64,000 nt of DNA from Opitutaceae bacterium (GTDB lineage: Bacteria > Verrucomicrobiota > Verrucomicrobiia > Opitutales > Opitutaceae), in assembly GCA_027482185.1 (NCBI GenBank), contig JAIXWF010000015.1, forward strand, positions 522,333 through 586,332, given 5' to 3'. Made by a program: the position numbers and the translations under genes. Within the stretch, counting starts at the first letter, position 1, and the number at the start of each line of letters is the position of its first letter. Positions 43,424-52,811 of this stretch are shown here, piece by piece. The notes under the pieces are model-generated. The model was not told the origin of the DNA. It worked only from the letters and a program-made list of their open reading frames with translations, and did not search any database.

Positions 43424-46336
43424 GTGAGCCCCCGCCCGTCGCCGCGTTTCCCGCTCCGCCTTTGGTCCGCCCTCGGCGCCGCCGCGTGGTCCGCTTCCGC
43501 GCTCGCCGCCCCGCCGCCGCCGCGCGCCGACCTGCCACCGGGCCTCGAACTCGTCGTGGCCGCCGCCGCGCCCCTCGTCGAACACCCGCTCATGGCCGCC
43601 TTCGACGACCGCGGCCGCCTCTACGTCGCCGACGCCGCCGGCCTCAATCTGAAGCGCGCCGAACTCGAGGCCCAGCTGCCCAACCGCATGCTCCGGCTCG
43701 AGGACCGCGACGGCGACGGCGTCTTCGACCACCGCACGGTCTTCGCCGACCGGATGACGTTTCCCCAGGGCGCCTGCTGGCTCGACGGTTCGCTCTACGT
43801 CGCCTCGCCGCCGGGCCTCTGGAAACTCACCGACACCGACGGCGACGGCGTCGCGGACGAACGCACGATGCTCGTCGGCGGCTTCGACTACGACGGCAAC
43901 GCCGCCGACGTGCACGGCCCGTTCGCGCACCCGACCGACGGCCGCCTCTACTGGTGCCACGGCCGCAAGGGCCATCGCGTCGTCCAGCGCGACGGCACCC
44001 TCGTCCACGAGGGCAAAGCCTCCGGCATCTGGTCCTGCCGACCCGACGGCTCCGACGTGCGCTGGCACGCGCTGGGCAGCATGGACAATCCCGTCGAGGT
44101 GGATTTTTCGCCCGAGGGCGACCTCTTCGGCACCGTCAATCTCTACTACAACCAGCCCCGCGGCGACACGTTGATGCTGTGGCAATACGGCGGCGTGTAC
44201 GAGCGGCCCGACCAACTCGCCGTCCTCGCCGGACTGCCGCGCACCCGCGAGCGCATGCCCATCGTGCACAACTACGGCCACGTCGCCGTCTCGGGCGGCG
44301 CGTTCTACCGCTCCGGCGCCCTCGATCCGGCGTGGCGCGGCGACTTCCTCGCGACGTTCTTCAACACGCAGAAGGTCGTGCACACGCGGCTCGTGCCCGC
44401 GGGCTCCGGCTTCACCGCGACCGAACACGAATTGCTGAAACTGCACGACCCCGACGCGCACCTCACCGATGTGCTCGAGGACGCCGACGGCTCCCTGCTC
44501 GTCATCGACACCGGCGGCTGGTTTCGCATCGGCTGCCCGTCGAGCCTCGCCGCCAAACCCGATCTGCGCGGCGCCATCTATCGCCTGCGCCGCCCGGGAT
44601 CCGCCGTCCCGGCCGATCCGCGCGGCCTCGGAATCGCTTGGGAAAAACTGGACCCGCCGGCGCTCGCCGCCCTCGCCGCCGATCCGCGCTGGACCGTGCG
44701 CGAGCGCGCGGCCCGCCTGCTCGCCGCCCGGCAAACGCCCGCGCCCGTCGTACCGGCGCGCCTGCTCGACGCCGCCCGTCCCGCCGACCAACGCCGCGCC
44801 TGCGAAGCCCTCGCCCGCGCCGGCTCCGCGACGCCGGCACAACGCACGGCCCTGCTCGCGCTGCTCGCCCAGCCGCTGGACGCCCCGCTCGAACACGCCG
44901 CGATCTTCGCGGCCATCGCGACCAAGGCCTTCGCCGCGGACGCCCTCGCCGCGGCGCGCGCACCCGCGCAAATCCGCCGCCTCCTCGTCGCACTGGACCA
45001 AGGCGCGGCCGACGAAGCGGCCCGCGACGCCGTCCGCACCGTCGCCCGCCAACACACGGCCGCCGCCGATCCCGAACTCGCCCGCGCCGCCGTCGCCATC
45101 GCCGCGCGCGATCCCCGCGCCCTCGAACGCGACGGTCCCGCCTTCGCGCGCTGGTTGCAGGCCGGGCCGATTCCGCCCGGAGGTCTCGTCTGGCTCGCCG
45201 AAGTCGTGGCCGCGCGGCTGACGGAGCCCGCCGCCCGCGACCTCGTCGCCGCGCTGCTGGCCCACGCCGACGCCGCCGTGCGGCGCCTCGGCTGGAAATT
45301 GGTCGCCGAGCAAACCGCCGGCCCGCGCGACCCGCGCTGGTCCGCCGCCCTCGCCGCCGACTTGAAAACGACCTCCGACGCCGACCTGCCCGCGCTGCTC
45401 GAAGCCGTGGCCCGCGGTGCGGCCGGCCCCGCCCAGCCCGCCCTGCGCCAGCTGGCGGAGGACGCCGCCCGCGCCCCCGCGGTCCGCCTCAAGGCGCTCG
45501 GCGCCCTGCTGCGCGCCGGCGAGTCGGTGGCCGCGCCGGACTTCGATCGCCTGCTCGCCTGGCTGCGGCAACCCGATGCGCCGCTTGCCCGGCTCGAAGC
45601 GTCCCGCCTGCTCGCCCGCGCCAAACTCGCGCCCGACCAAGTCGCCGCCCTCGCCGCGGCCCTGCCGCAGGTGGGTCCGATGGAACTCGCCGAGCTCCTG
45701 AAGCTCACCCGCCGCCTCGATGCCGCCGCGGGCCAAATCTGGGCGGAGCAACTCGCGCGCTCGCCCGTCTTCGGTACCATCGAGGAAAGCGCCGTGAAAA
45801 CCGCCTTCAGCGGCCTGCCGCCCGAACTCTACGAACGCACGCTCGCCCCCGCAGTGCGCGCCGCCGCCGCGGCCACCTCGGCCCGCTGGCGCCGCCTCGA
45901 CGAACTCGCCGCGCGGGCCGCCGCAGGCCGGAGCGACGCCGGCGCCGCCGTCTACGCCCGCAGCGCCTGCGTCGCCTGTCATGTCGCCGGCGATACGGGC
46001 CGCGCCCTCGGGCCCGACCTGAGCCGCATCGGCGGCATCCGCCGGCCGCGCGATTTACTGGAATCGATTCTGTTTCCCGACGCCACCCTCGCCCGCGACT
46101 ACGAAACCCACGCGCTCGAGACGGCCGACGGCCGCACCCTCGTCGGGTTGATCCGCCGCCACGATCTGGCCGGGCTCGTGTTCGTCTCCGCCGCCGGCGA
46201 AGAGCAGACCCTGCCGCCCGCGCAAGTCGTCGCGCGCCGCCAACTCGCGACCAGCCTCATGCCGGCCGGATTGGAGCAGACGTTCACCGAACAGGAATTG
46301 CTCGATCTCGTCGCGTGGCTCGCGTCGTTGCGTTGA
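43424..46336 (+). CDS. PVC-type haem-binding CxxCH membrane-bound dehydrogenase
   Basis: A 970-residue protein of a family expanded in Planctomycetes and Verrucomicrobia. It has a signal peptide (about 1-30), a beta-propeller like soluble glucose dehydrogenase (about 35-390: LMAAFDDRGRLYVADAAG, RLEDRDGDGVFD and DTDGDGVADERTM, calcium-type loops), an Ala-rich HEAT-like helical region (about 400-820) and a C-terminal cytochrome c with CVACH (Cys849, Cys852, His853). Electrons from sugar or alcohol oxidation would pass to the haem. The GTG at 43424 is chosen because it gives a signal peptide; an ATG at 43289 would overlap the protease gene. Confidence 0.82.
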   Translation: MSPRPSPRFPLRLWSALGAAAWSASALAAPPPPRADLPPGLELVVAAAAPLVEHPLMAAFDDRGRLYVADAAGLNLKRAELEAQLPNRMLRLEDRDGDGVFDHRTVFADRMTFPQGACWLDGSLYVASPPGLWKLTDTDGDGVADERTMLVGGFDYDGNAADVHGPFAHPTDGRLYWCHGRKGHRVVQRDGTLVHEGKASGIWSCRPDGSDVRWHALGSMDNPVEVDFSPEGDLFGTVNLYYNQPRGDTLMLWQYGGVYERPDQLAVLAGLPRTRERMPIVHNYGHVAVSGGAFYRSGALDPAWRGDFLATFFNTQKVVHTRLVPAGSGFTATEHELLKLHDPDAHLTDVLEDADGSLLVIDTGGWFRIGCPSSLAAKPDLRGAIYRLRRPGSAVPADPRGLGIAWEKLDPPALAALAADPRWTVRERAARLLAARQTPAPVVPARLLDAARPADQRRACEALARAGSATPAQRTALLALLAQPLDAPLEHAAIFAAIATKAFAADALAAARAPAQIRRLLVALDQGAADEAARDAVRTVARQHTAAADPELARAAVAIAARDPRALERDGPAFARWLQAGPIPPGGLVWLAEVVAARLTEPAARDLVAALLAHADAAVRRLGWKLVAEQTAGPRDPRWSAALAADLKTTSDADLPALLEAVARGAAGPAQPALRQLAEDAARAPAVRLKALGALLRAGESVAAPDFDRLLAWLRQPDAPLARLEASRLLARAKLAPDQVAALAAALPQVGPMELAELLKLTRRLDAAAGQIWAEQLARSPVFGTIEESAVKTAFSGLPPELYERTLAPAVRAAAAATSARWRRLDELAARAAAGRSDAGAAVYARSACVACHVAGDTGRALGPDLSRIGGIRRPRDLLESILFPDATLARDYETHALETADGRTLVGLIRRHDLAGLVFVSAAGEEQTLPPAQVVARRQLATSLMPAGLEQTFTEQELLDLVAWLASLR

Positions 46337-46392
46337 ACGCAGGCGGCGCGCGCAGCCTTGACGCCGCCGGCCGCGCGCGCCGGAAATGCGGC

Positions 46393-46926
46393 ATGAACCC
46401 CAAACTTGCCGTCCTCGCGTTCTCGTTGTCCCTCGCCGCGCCGCTCGCCGCCCAGACGGGCAAGGCGCTCCCGCTCGCCAACGGCGGCTTCGAGGAAGAA
46501 CTCAAGGGCTGGTCCGCCAACGCCGACGGCGGCATGAGCGTCGCCTCCGCCGCCGCCGCACGCACCGGCAAGCTCGGCCTGCGCGTCACCGACGCCAAGG
46601 ACTCCGCCGGCTCCAGCCTCGGCTCCACCCGCCTCCCCGCCGTGGCCGGAAAAACCTACGAGGTCCGCTTCCAAGGCCGCGTCGTCGCGGGCGCCGGCAT
46701 CGGCGTCTACCTGCGATTCTTCGACGCCAAGGGCGCCGTGCTTAACACGCAGGAAAAGAAGAACCAGAACCTCGTCGCGCTCGGCCGCACCCACACGGAA
46801 TGGCAGGCCCACAGCACGAAGGGCACCGCCCCCGAAGGCGCGACCCAGGTCGAGGTCTGGATCCACTCCTACAACAAGAACACGGTGACCGCCGACTTCG
46901 ACGACGTCGCCCTGTTCGAACTCTGA
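46393..46926 (+). CDS. secreted carbohydrate-binding-like protein
   Basis: A 177-residue protein: signal peptide (1-21), then a single galactose-binding/CBM-like jelly roll with LANGGFEEELKGWS, GKLGLRVTDAK, YEVRFQGRVVAGAGIGVYLRF and VTADFDDVALFEL, the usual first and last strands of that fold. It lacks a catalytic domain. It lies 56 bp after the haem dehydrogenase and may be co-transcribed. Confidence 0.78.
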   Translation: MNPKLAVLAFSLSLAAPLAAQTGKALPLANGGFEEELKGWSANADGGMSVASAAAARTGKLGLRVTDAKDSAGSSLGSTRLPAVAGKTYEVRFQGRVVAGAGIGVYLRFFDAKGAVLNTQEKKNQNLVALGRTHTEWQAHSTKGTAPEGATQVEVWIHSYNKNTVTADFDDVALFEL

Positions 46927-47300
46927 GTCGGGGATCCGGCCGACAGGTCGGCGACGGGGCGGGGAACCAAGGATCGGTCGGCCGCGCCGCGGACGCCGAC
47001 GCTGCCGCACGCCACGTGCGGCCCGGGGCGGTACCGTTGCCCGCGTCCAATTGGGTTCCCGGTTCCTTCGTTGGCACCGGTTCAGCCCAGCCGATTTCGA
47101 TCGGAGAACGCCGTCGTTCCAGCGTCGGCCGGATTCACCCCTTCGGCTCCCTTCGCGGGCGCCCGGCAGCGCCTTGGCCCGGCCGGACTTGCCGGATCGG
47201 CATTGTGTAAACCCAGCCGACACTTTTCGGCCTCTCCCGCTGCAGGGATTACTTACTCCGGCCGCACTCACGAACGCACCCGAGAAATGCTAACCACTTT

Positions 47301-47320
47301 AATTCATATGCTTATGAATT
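47301..47320. promoter_or_regulatory. perfect dyad AATTCATA-N4-TATGAATT, possible operator
   Basis: AATTCATATGCTTATGAATT is a perfect inverted repeat of 8 bp around TGCT and stands out in GC-rich DNA. It lies 26 bp before the sigma-54-like -24 element, where an activator or repressor could bind. Confidence 0.5.
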
Positions 47321-47345
47321 CGTACCAAATGACCGTACCCCTCCG

Positions 47346-47361
47346 TGGCACCGATCGTGCA
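47346..47361 (+). promoter_or_regulatory. putative sigma-54 promoter of the VPDSG gene at 47421
   Basis: TGGCACCGATCGTGCA has a perfect TGGCAC -24 half and GG-N10-GC spacing; the -12 half GTGCA departs by one base from TTGCA. It would give a leader of about 50 nt. Confidence 0.6.
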
Positions 47362-47420
47362 TTTGGAGAGACCGCTCAACGTCTATCGGCTTCCGACCCA
47401 ATCTCCCTTTCGTCCAGACC

Positions 47421-48038
47421 ATGAAATCGATCAAAGCCCTCCTCGCTCTCTCTGCTGCCTTGCTGTCCGCCACGGTCAGCTCCGCCACGACGCTCACGTC
47501 GTACATTAGCATGGACAACGGCTTCATCGCGTACCTGTCCACGTCCAATTCCACCACCGGCACCGCTTTCTCCTCGGCCAACGACTGGTACCACACCTAT
47601 TCCGGCACGACCGCGCCTCTCGCCTCCGGCACGGACTACTACCTGCACATCTTCGGTTACGACCAAGGCGGCATCGCCGGTTTCCTCGGCCGCTTCGAGC
47701 TCAACGGCTCGACCCATGTCTTCGCCAACGGTTCGACCACGCTGCTCACCAACACCACCGATTGGACCGCCAACAACGTCGGCTTCAACGGCACCTACTC
47801 GGCCGTGATTTCCCTCGGCAACAACAACGTCGGGCCCTGGGGCACCCGGCCGTACATCCCCTCCGGCGTCAATGGCGCCACTTGGATCTGGGCCGGCGAC
47901 GCCCACAGCAACGACGCCGCCTACTTCACGACCAAGATTTCCGCCGTCGCCACGCCCGACGCCGCGTCTTCCGCCGCGATGATCTTCTTCGGCCTCGCCA
48001 GCATCGCCGCGTTCCGCCGTTCCCGCGGCCGCGCCTGA
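47421..48038 (+). CDS. secreted protein with VPDSG-type CTERM tail (205 aa)
   Basis: Signal peptide 1-22. The body is Asn/Thr/Ser/Gly-rich and of lower GC type in composition (YISMDNGFIAYLSTSNSTTG, SSANDWYHTYSGTTAPLASG, YYLHIFGYDQGGIAGFLG), a lectin-like beta-sandwich by appearance. The C-terminus TPDAASSAAMIFFGLASIAAFRRSRGRA is an exosortase sorting tail of the VPDSG type. No catalytic motif. It has its own sigma-54-like promoter and a strong terminator, and precedes a TonB receptor with the same type of promoter. Confidence 0.82.
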   Translation: MKSIKALLALSAALLSATVSSATTLTSYISMDNGFIAYLSTSNSTTGTAFSSANDWYHTYSGTTAPLASGTDYYLHIFGYDQGGIAGFLGRFELNGSTHVFANGSTTLLTNTTDWTANNVGFNGTYSAVISLGNNNVGPWGTRPYIPSGVNGATWIWAGDAHSNDAAYFTTKISAVATPDAASSAAMIFFGLASIAAFRRSRGRA

Positions 48039-48062
48039 TCCGGCTCCCCTTTCTCCGAAGCC

Positions 48063-48097
48063 AACCCGGTCGCAGTTCGCTGCGGCCGGGTTTTTTT
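48063..48097 (+). terminator. rho-independent terminator after the VPDSG gene
   Basis: AACCCGGTCGCAG (48063-48075) pairs with CTGCGGCCGGGTT (48080-48092) around TTCG, one G-U pair, followed by Ts to 48097. Confidence 0.92.
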
Positions 48098-48155
48098 GCG
48101 CCCGACCCACGGCCCGGCGCCGGCCCGTTCGCCCCCGGCGGCCCCTCGGCGCGGG

Positions 48156-48173
48156 TTGGCATTCTCCTTGCAT
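48156..48173 (+). promoter_or_regulatory. putative sigma-54 promoter of the TonB-dependent receptor
   Basis: TTGGCATTCTCCTTGCAT is a near-perfect RpoN site: TTGGCA and TTGCA with GG (48158-48159) and GC (48170-48171) ten bases apart. The start would be near 48183, leaving a leader of about 78 nt to the ATG at 48261. Confidence 0.75.
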
Positions 48174-48260
48174 CCCGGGCCGCGACAAAATCACCTCGCA
48201 CCGAAGCAGTCCCTTCCTCCGGCACCACAACACCGCCGGGATTGCCGCCGCACAACACCT

Positions 48261-51185
48261 ATGAACATCCGCACTCCGTGGAAAACGGCGACCTTGTCGC
48301 TGCTCGCCGCCGCCGGCTTCGCGCCCGCGGCGTTTGGCCAAGCGGCTCCGGCCGCCCCCGCCGCGCCCGCCAAAACCGAAGAGTCCCTCAAGCTCGAGAA
48401 ATTCGTCGTCACCGGCTCGCTCATCAAGCGCCTCGACGCCGAGGGCGCCCTGCCCGTCCAGATCATCCGCCCCCTCGAACTCGAGGAACGCGGCATCGCC
48501 AGCGCCGAGCAGATGCTCATGGAGCTGAACATCAACGGCAACGGCCTCGACAACCTCGCTTCCAATGCCGACGTCGTCGCCGGCGCGCAGCGCGGCAACA
48601 ACGGCGCCACCTCCGCCAACCTGCGCATGCAGGGCGCCGGCGCCACCCTCGTCCTCCTCAACGGCCGCCGCGTCTCCTCCCACGGCCTCAACGGCGGCGT
48701 CGTCGACCTCAACTCCATCCCCTTCGCCGCCATCGAACGCGTCGAAATCCTCAAGGACGGCGCCTCCGCCATTTACGGCACCGACGCCGTCGGCGGCGTG
48801 ATCAACTTCATCCTCAAGACCAATTACGAAGGCGCCTCGATGAGCACGGCGGCCGACGTGACCGAAGGCGGCGGCGGCAATATCTACCGCGCCAACATCG
48901 TGGCCGGCCACGGCAACGTCGAACGCGACGGCTACAACATCATGGCCTCGGTCTCCTACTCGGACAGCAAGGTCCTCCGCGGCGACCAACGCGACTTCGT
49001 CAACACCTTCCAACCCAACCGCGGCGTCTCCCCCGACACCCGCGGCACCCCCGTCGCCACGGCCTTCGCCGTCACCACGCTCTTCACCGCGCTGAGCCGC
49101 GACAATATCGACAACGCCGGCCGCAGCACCGGCCCCGTCGATCCGCAGAACCCGAACCTCCGCGTCAACGGCATCAACTACGTCGATCTCCCCAACGGTC
49201 CCGGCTACGCCGGCCTCGACGGCATGGGCCCCTACGACGAACTGCTCTGGAATTCCGCCGCGTCCAAATACGGCTCCGCCTGGGACACCGGCCGCGCCGC
49301 CGTCATCCAGCAGCCGGTACGCAACACCAACGTCGTCCTCCGCGGCACGTTCAAGCTGGTCGACCGCCATCGCCTGATCGTCGAGGGCGTCGCCGGCCGC
49401 TCGGTTTCCAACAAGAGCTTCTCGCCCAACCAGTGGACCACCGGCACCGCCGCAACCACCACCGCGCTCGACGGCCGCACCACCGTCCCGAATCCGCTCT
49501 TCAACATGGCCTACCCGTCGACGGGCGCCAGCTACAACCGGGTCTTCAACGTCCTCGCCGGTTACTTCCCGGCCCTCGCCGCCAACCGCGGCGCGCCCAT
49601 CGCCTTCCGCTGGCGCTCCCTGCCCCTCGGCAACCGCGCCTTCACCACCACCTCCGACACCTACCGCGCCATGGCCGGCCTCGAAGGCCCGCTCGGTTTC
49701 CTGTCCCAGTGGGATTACCGCCTCGGCGCCTCCCGCGCCCAGAGCAAGGGCAAATCCGTCCTCAACAACGGCTACGTCTACACGGTCCCCTTCGTTAACC
49801 TGATCAACACCGGCGTCGTCGACGTGTTCTCCTACACGCAGACCCCGGAGGCCATGGCCGCGATCGATCGCACGCGCGCCAACGGCGTGCAGATGTACGG
49901 CGGCACCTACCAGACCGACAACTTCGACGCCGCCGCCACCGGCCCGCTCTTCAAGCTGCCCGCCGGCACCATCCAGGCCGCCGTCGGCGTGGACTGGCGC
50001 GAGGAAAGCTTCCTCTTCAACGGCGACCAGCGCGCCAACCTGAACTCGTCCGACGCCCTCATCTTCAACGCGCCCTTCGACAACAGCCTCGCCACCGCCG
50101 GCACGCTCAAGCGCACGATCAAGGCCGCGTTTGCCGAGTTGCAGATCCCGCTGCTCAAGGGCCTCGACCTCAACGTCGCCGGCCGCATCGACCAGTACAC
50201 CGGCTTCGGCTCGTCCAAGAATCCCAAATACACCCTGCGCTGGGCCCCGTCGGACAAGTTCCTCGTCCGCTCCGCCTACAGCACCGGCTTCCGCGTCCCG
50301 ACCTTCAAGCAGATGTTCGACCCGGTCACCGAGAGCCCGCTCGCGGCCACCGGCCTCATCGATCCCGGCACCGGCCAACTCATCCAGCCGAACACCGCGA
50401 CCACCCTCTTCGGCGGCAAGAGCGACCTCCAGCCCGAGGACGCCAAGATGTACTCCGCGGGCTTCGTCACCCAGCCGTTCAAGAACCTCAGCGCCAACGT
50501 CGACTGGTGGCAGGTCAACCGCGAAGGCACCATCCAGAGCTTCGGCACCACGCAGATGCTCGCCAACTACGCCGTCTTCCAGGACCGCTTCCAGCGCCGC
50601 GCCGACGGCACCATCCAGCGCATCGACACCCGCTGGGTGAACTCCGGCGCCACCACCACCAAGGGCATCGAGGTCGGCCTCAAAGCCGACACCGACTTCG
50701 CGAAGGGCAAGCTCACCGCCTCCTTCGACCTGTCGTACCTCCTGAACAAGAAGTCGAAGCTGCTGCCGACCGCCCCCTGGAGCCTGAGCGAAATCAACAC
50801 CTTCACCCGCTCGAGCGACATCGGCCTCAAGTGGAAGCACACCGCGAGCCTCGGCTATCGCCGCGGCAACTGGTCCTTCCTCGTGAACAACATGTACCGC
50901 AACAGCTACCTCGACGCGGTGCTGCCCGGCGTCGCCGCCGGCCTCGTGCGCCCCGTCGACTGGCAGGCCCGCGTGAAGCCCTACAGCATCTACGGCCTCA
51001 GCGCCACGTACCGCGGCATGAAGAACCTCATCGTCGTCGCCGGCATCAAGAACATCTTCGACGAAGATCCGCCGTTCTCCGCCACCTACGACACGAACAC
51101 CGGCGCCGGCAGCTCCTGGGAGCCCCGCATCGCCGACCCCCGCGGCCGTTCCTACACGATCCGCATCGAACATCGGTTCAAGTAA
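48261..51185 (+). CDS. TonB-dependent outer-membrane receptor
   Basis: A 974-residue receptor. Signal peptide 1-26, an Ala/Pro linker, TonB-box-like region LKLEKFVVTGSLIKR (about 43-57), plug domain (about 57-190: LRMQGAGATLVLLNGRRV, VEILKDGASAIYGTDAVGGVINFIL) and a long beta-barrel ending IRIEHRFK with the terminal aromatic. It resembles the large receptors for carbohydrates or other big ligands in this phylum. No adjacent SusD, so a Proteobacteria-like TBDR. The ligand is unknown. Regulation by RpoN is suggested by the promoter, and the gene ends with a terminator. Confidence 0.92.
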   Translation: MNIRTPWKTATLSLLAAAGFAPAAFGQAAPAAPAAPAKTEESLKLEKFVVTGSLIKRLDAEGALPVQIIRPLELEERGIASAEQMLMELNINGNGLDNLASNADVVAGAQRGNNGATSANLRMQGAGATLVLLNGRRVSSHGLNGGVVDLNSIPFAAIERVEILKDGASAIYGTDAVGGVINFILKTNYEGASMSTAADVTEGGGGNIYRANIVAGHGNVERDGYNIMASVSYSDSKVLRGDQRDFVNTFQPNRGVSPDTRGTPVATAFAVTTLFTALSRDNIDNAGRSTGPVDPQNPNLRVNGINYVDLPNGPGYAGLDGMGPYDELLWNSAASKYGSAWDTGRAAVIQQPVRNTNVVLRGTFKLVDRHRLIVEGVAGRSVSNKSFSPNQWTTGTAATTTALDGRTTVPNPLFNMAYPSTGASYNRVFNVLAGYFPALAANRGAPIAFRWRSLPLGNRAFTTTSDTYRAMAGLEGPLGFLSQWDYRLGASRAQSKGKSVLNNGYVYTVPFVNLINTGVVDVFSYTQTPEAMAAIDRTRANGVQMYGGTYQTDNFDAAATGPLFKLPAGTIQAAVGVDWREESFLFNGDQRANLNSSDALIFNAPFDNSLATAGTLKRTIKAAFAELQIPLLKGLDLNVAGRIDQYTGFGSSKNPKYTLRWAPSDKFLVRSAYSTGFRVPTFKQMFDPVTESPLAATGLIDPGTGQLIQPNTATTLFGGKSDLQPEDAKMYSAGFVTQPFKNLSANVDWWQVNREGTIQSFGTTQMLANYAVFQDRFQRRADGTIQRIDTRWVNSGATTTKGIEVGLKADTDFAKGKLTASFDLSYLLNKKSKLLPTAPWSLSEINTFTRSSDIGLKWKHTASLGYRRGNWSFLVNNMYRNSYLDAVLPGVAAGLVRPVDWQARVKPYSIYGLSATYRGMKNLIVVAGIKNIFDEDPPFSATYDTNTGAGSSWEPRIADPRGRSYTIRIEHRFK

Positions 51186-51219
51186 GCGCCGCGCCCCGCG
51201 CGCCCGCTTCGTCACCCTC

Positions 51220-51249
51220 GGCCGCCGGCTGTATGCCGGCGGCCTTTTT
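51220..51249 (+). terminator. rho-independent terminator after the TonB receptor
   Basis: Perfect 10-bp stem GGCCGCCGGC/GCCGGCGGCC (51220-51229 with 51235-51244), loop TGTAT, then five Ts. Confidence 0.93.
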
Positions 51250-51341
51250 GCGCCCCGCCGCTGTTCCCACTCCGCGAACTCATGACGTTACGCGGACCTC
51301 GCCGGATTCGACCTCCCTGCCTTCACCGGCCGGCTGCCGGC

Positions 51342-52811
51342 TCAACGCTCTTCGTCCGGCACCGCGGCGCGCTTCTTCTTCTTCGCTTCGGCCTTCGGCC
51401 GGCCCGTCCGCAACGCCTTGATGCGTTCCAGCCGGTCGCCCAGGTGCGAGGCCTCCGCCGCCGGCCGCCCGATCGGACCGCGGTCGCCGATCAGGTACAT
51501 GCGCCGGTAAAGGTGCTCCGACTCGTGCGCCTGCGATCCCACCAACATGCGGGCGTCCGGGTGCGCATTGCGAACCAACGTCGTCGCCTCGAGCCCGTGC
51601 GCCGGCAGCACGAACAGCGTGTCCGTCTTGCGCCACGCCGCGCCGCCGTCGTCCGTTTCCCAGACATTGACCTCGCCGTTGCCGTCGCGGCTCTGCGCCA
51701 GCCAGGCGCGGACCGAAGTCGGCGCCGCCACCGCGAAATCGCCGTCGCTTCCGCGCCCGTAACCCGCCGCCACCGGCCGCGGCCCCTGCCACGCCGTGCC
51801 GTCCCAACGCACATAGCGCATCTGTCCGCCGGCAAACCGGAAAAAGATATGCGGGTTTCCCGCGGCATCGACGTGGCACGACCCGTGGTTGGATTTCTCG
51901 TCGCCGGTCGCGACAATCAGCGTCCGCGCGTCGGCGTCCGCCTTGGTCAACGGCACGGCCAATTTTCCGCCCCGCACGTCGGTCCACGTGCCGTCGCGGC
52001 CGTCGAGCTGCATGTAGTAGGTGTTCCGGCGCTGCGCGGTGTGGCCCGGGTTGGCGCAGGGGTGGTAGACGTAGGACGCCGTGATCGTCGCGCCGAGCCC
52101 GCGGTCGAACCACGCGTACCACGAATCGTGCATCGCGGGCCGGGCCGGATCGGGCCGGCTCCGCAACACCGGCACCGGCGGCGCGAAGGTGCGGCCGTCG
52201 TCCGTGGATTTCTGATACACCCAGTCGCCGCGGTGCGAGCCGTGGCGGTAGAACAGGTACAGCGTGCCGTCGTCCTGCAGCACCCATTGCCCGTAGGTGC
52301 CGAAGGGCGAGATATTGTCGCGCACCTCCCAGACTGAGATGTCGCCGGGCCGCCGGGTGACGGCGTGGATCTGCCGGCCCTTGCCGGGCAGGCCGAATTC
52401 GTTCCGGCCGAGGGCCGCGTCGCCCCCGTGGCCGCCGAAGACGACGTGCACGTAGCCCTGCCGGTCGACGATCAGCGCCGGCCGGCCGTGGTTGTCCAAT
52501 TCGCCGGGATCAATCTGGTCGGGCGTCTTGCCCATCGGGTTCACGCCCGCCTGGAAGGGACCGTGCCACCGCCCCGCCCGATGGTCGTACGCAGCGACGT
52601 AGGGATCCTCGTGCGGCCCGGAATAGGCGACGTACGTCACGCCGTCCCGATGCTCCGCCGCGGGATGGTGCAGCGTGCTGACGGTGTTGCCGTAGCCGTT
52701 GTCGGCGAAGTAGTCGACCGGCCCGGTTTCGGCCGCCGGCGCCAGCGCGGCGACGAGGAAAAATCCGAGGACGAAACGGCGGCGCGGGGCGACGGACCGG
52801 GGCGGGGCCAT
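51342..52811 (-). CDS. secreted BNR-4 repeat protein
   Basis: A 489-residue protein with a signal peptide (about 10-27, RRRFVLGFFLVAALAPAAE). The body is a sialidase-like propeller of the BNR-4 family: YFADNGYGNTVSTLHHPA, GRPALIVDRQGYVHVVFGGHGG, WVYQKSTDDGRTFAPPVPVL, NVWETDDGGAAW. Members occur in polysaccharide-degrading loci and some are lyases or hydrolases of rhamnose- or uronate-containing glycans; the active site is not certain here. The C-terminus is Lys/Arg-rich (AEAKKKKRAAVPDEER). It is convergent with the TonB receptor. Confidence 0.82.
   Translation of the reverse strand: MAPPRSVAPRRRFVLGFFLVAALAPAAETGPVDYFADNGYGNTVSTLHHPAAEHRDGVTYVAYSGPHEDPYVAAYDHRAGRWHGPFQAGVNPMGKTPDQIDPGELDNHGRPALIVDRQGYVHVVFGGHGGDAALGRNEFGLPGKGRQIHAVTRRPGDISVWEVRDNISPFGTYGQWVLQDDGTLYLFYRHGSHRGDWVYQKSTDDGRTFAPPVPVLRSRPDPARPAMHDSWYAWFDRGLGATITASYVYHPCANPGHTAQRRNTYYMQLDGRDGTWTDVRGGKLAVPLTKADADARTLIVATGDEKSNHGSCHVDAAGNPHIFFRFAGGQMRYVRWDGTAWQGPRPVAAGYGRGSDGDFAVAAPTSVRAWLAQSRDGNGEVNVWETDDGGAAWRKTDTLFVLPAHGLEATTLVRNAHPDARMLVGSQAHESEHLYRRMYLIGDRGPIGRPAAEASHLGDRLERIKALRTGRPKAEAKKKKRAAVPDEER

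Larger units (their letters stand above)
46927..47420. other. long intergenic regulatory region before a VPDSG gene
   Basis: No gene is visible in 494 bp. The first 280 bp are GC-rich without clear structure; the last 200 bp turn AT-richer and hold a 20-bp perfect dyad (47301-47320) and a sigma-54-like element (47346-47361). Confidence 0.6.

Noticed and set aside
41557..46926. A 1789-codon open frame on the plus strand and a 1447-codon frame on the minus strand over 41.6-46 kb
   Set aside because: Both are shadows of the SCO and haem-dehydrogenase genes, caused by high GC at third codon positions. They are Arg/Pro/Ala-rich without domains. Only the last 177 codons of the first frame (46393-46926) are a real gene.
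47071..47088. TTGGCACCGGTTCAGC as another sigma-54 promoter
   Set aside because: GG-N10-GC spacing fits, but the -12 half is CAGC and the site is 340 bp from the gene. In such GC-rich DNA chance matches are expected.
47376..51215. A 1279-codon minus-strand frame opposite the TonB receptor
   Set aside because: Composition is Gly/Val/Glu/Ala-rich without motifs, and it is fully antisense to a clear receptor gene with its own promoter and terminator.
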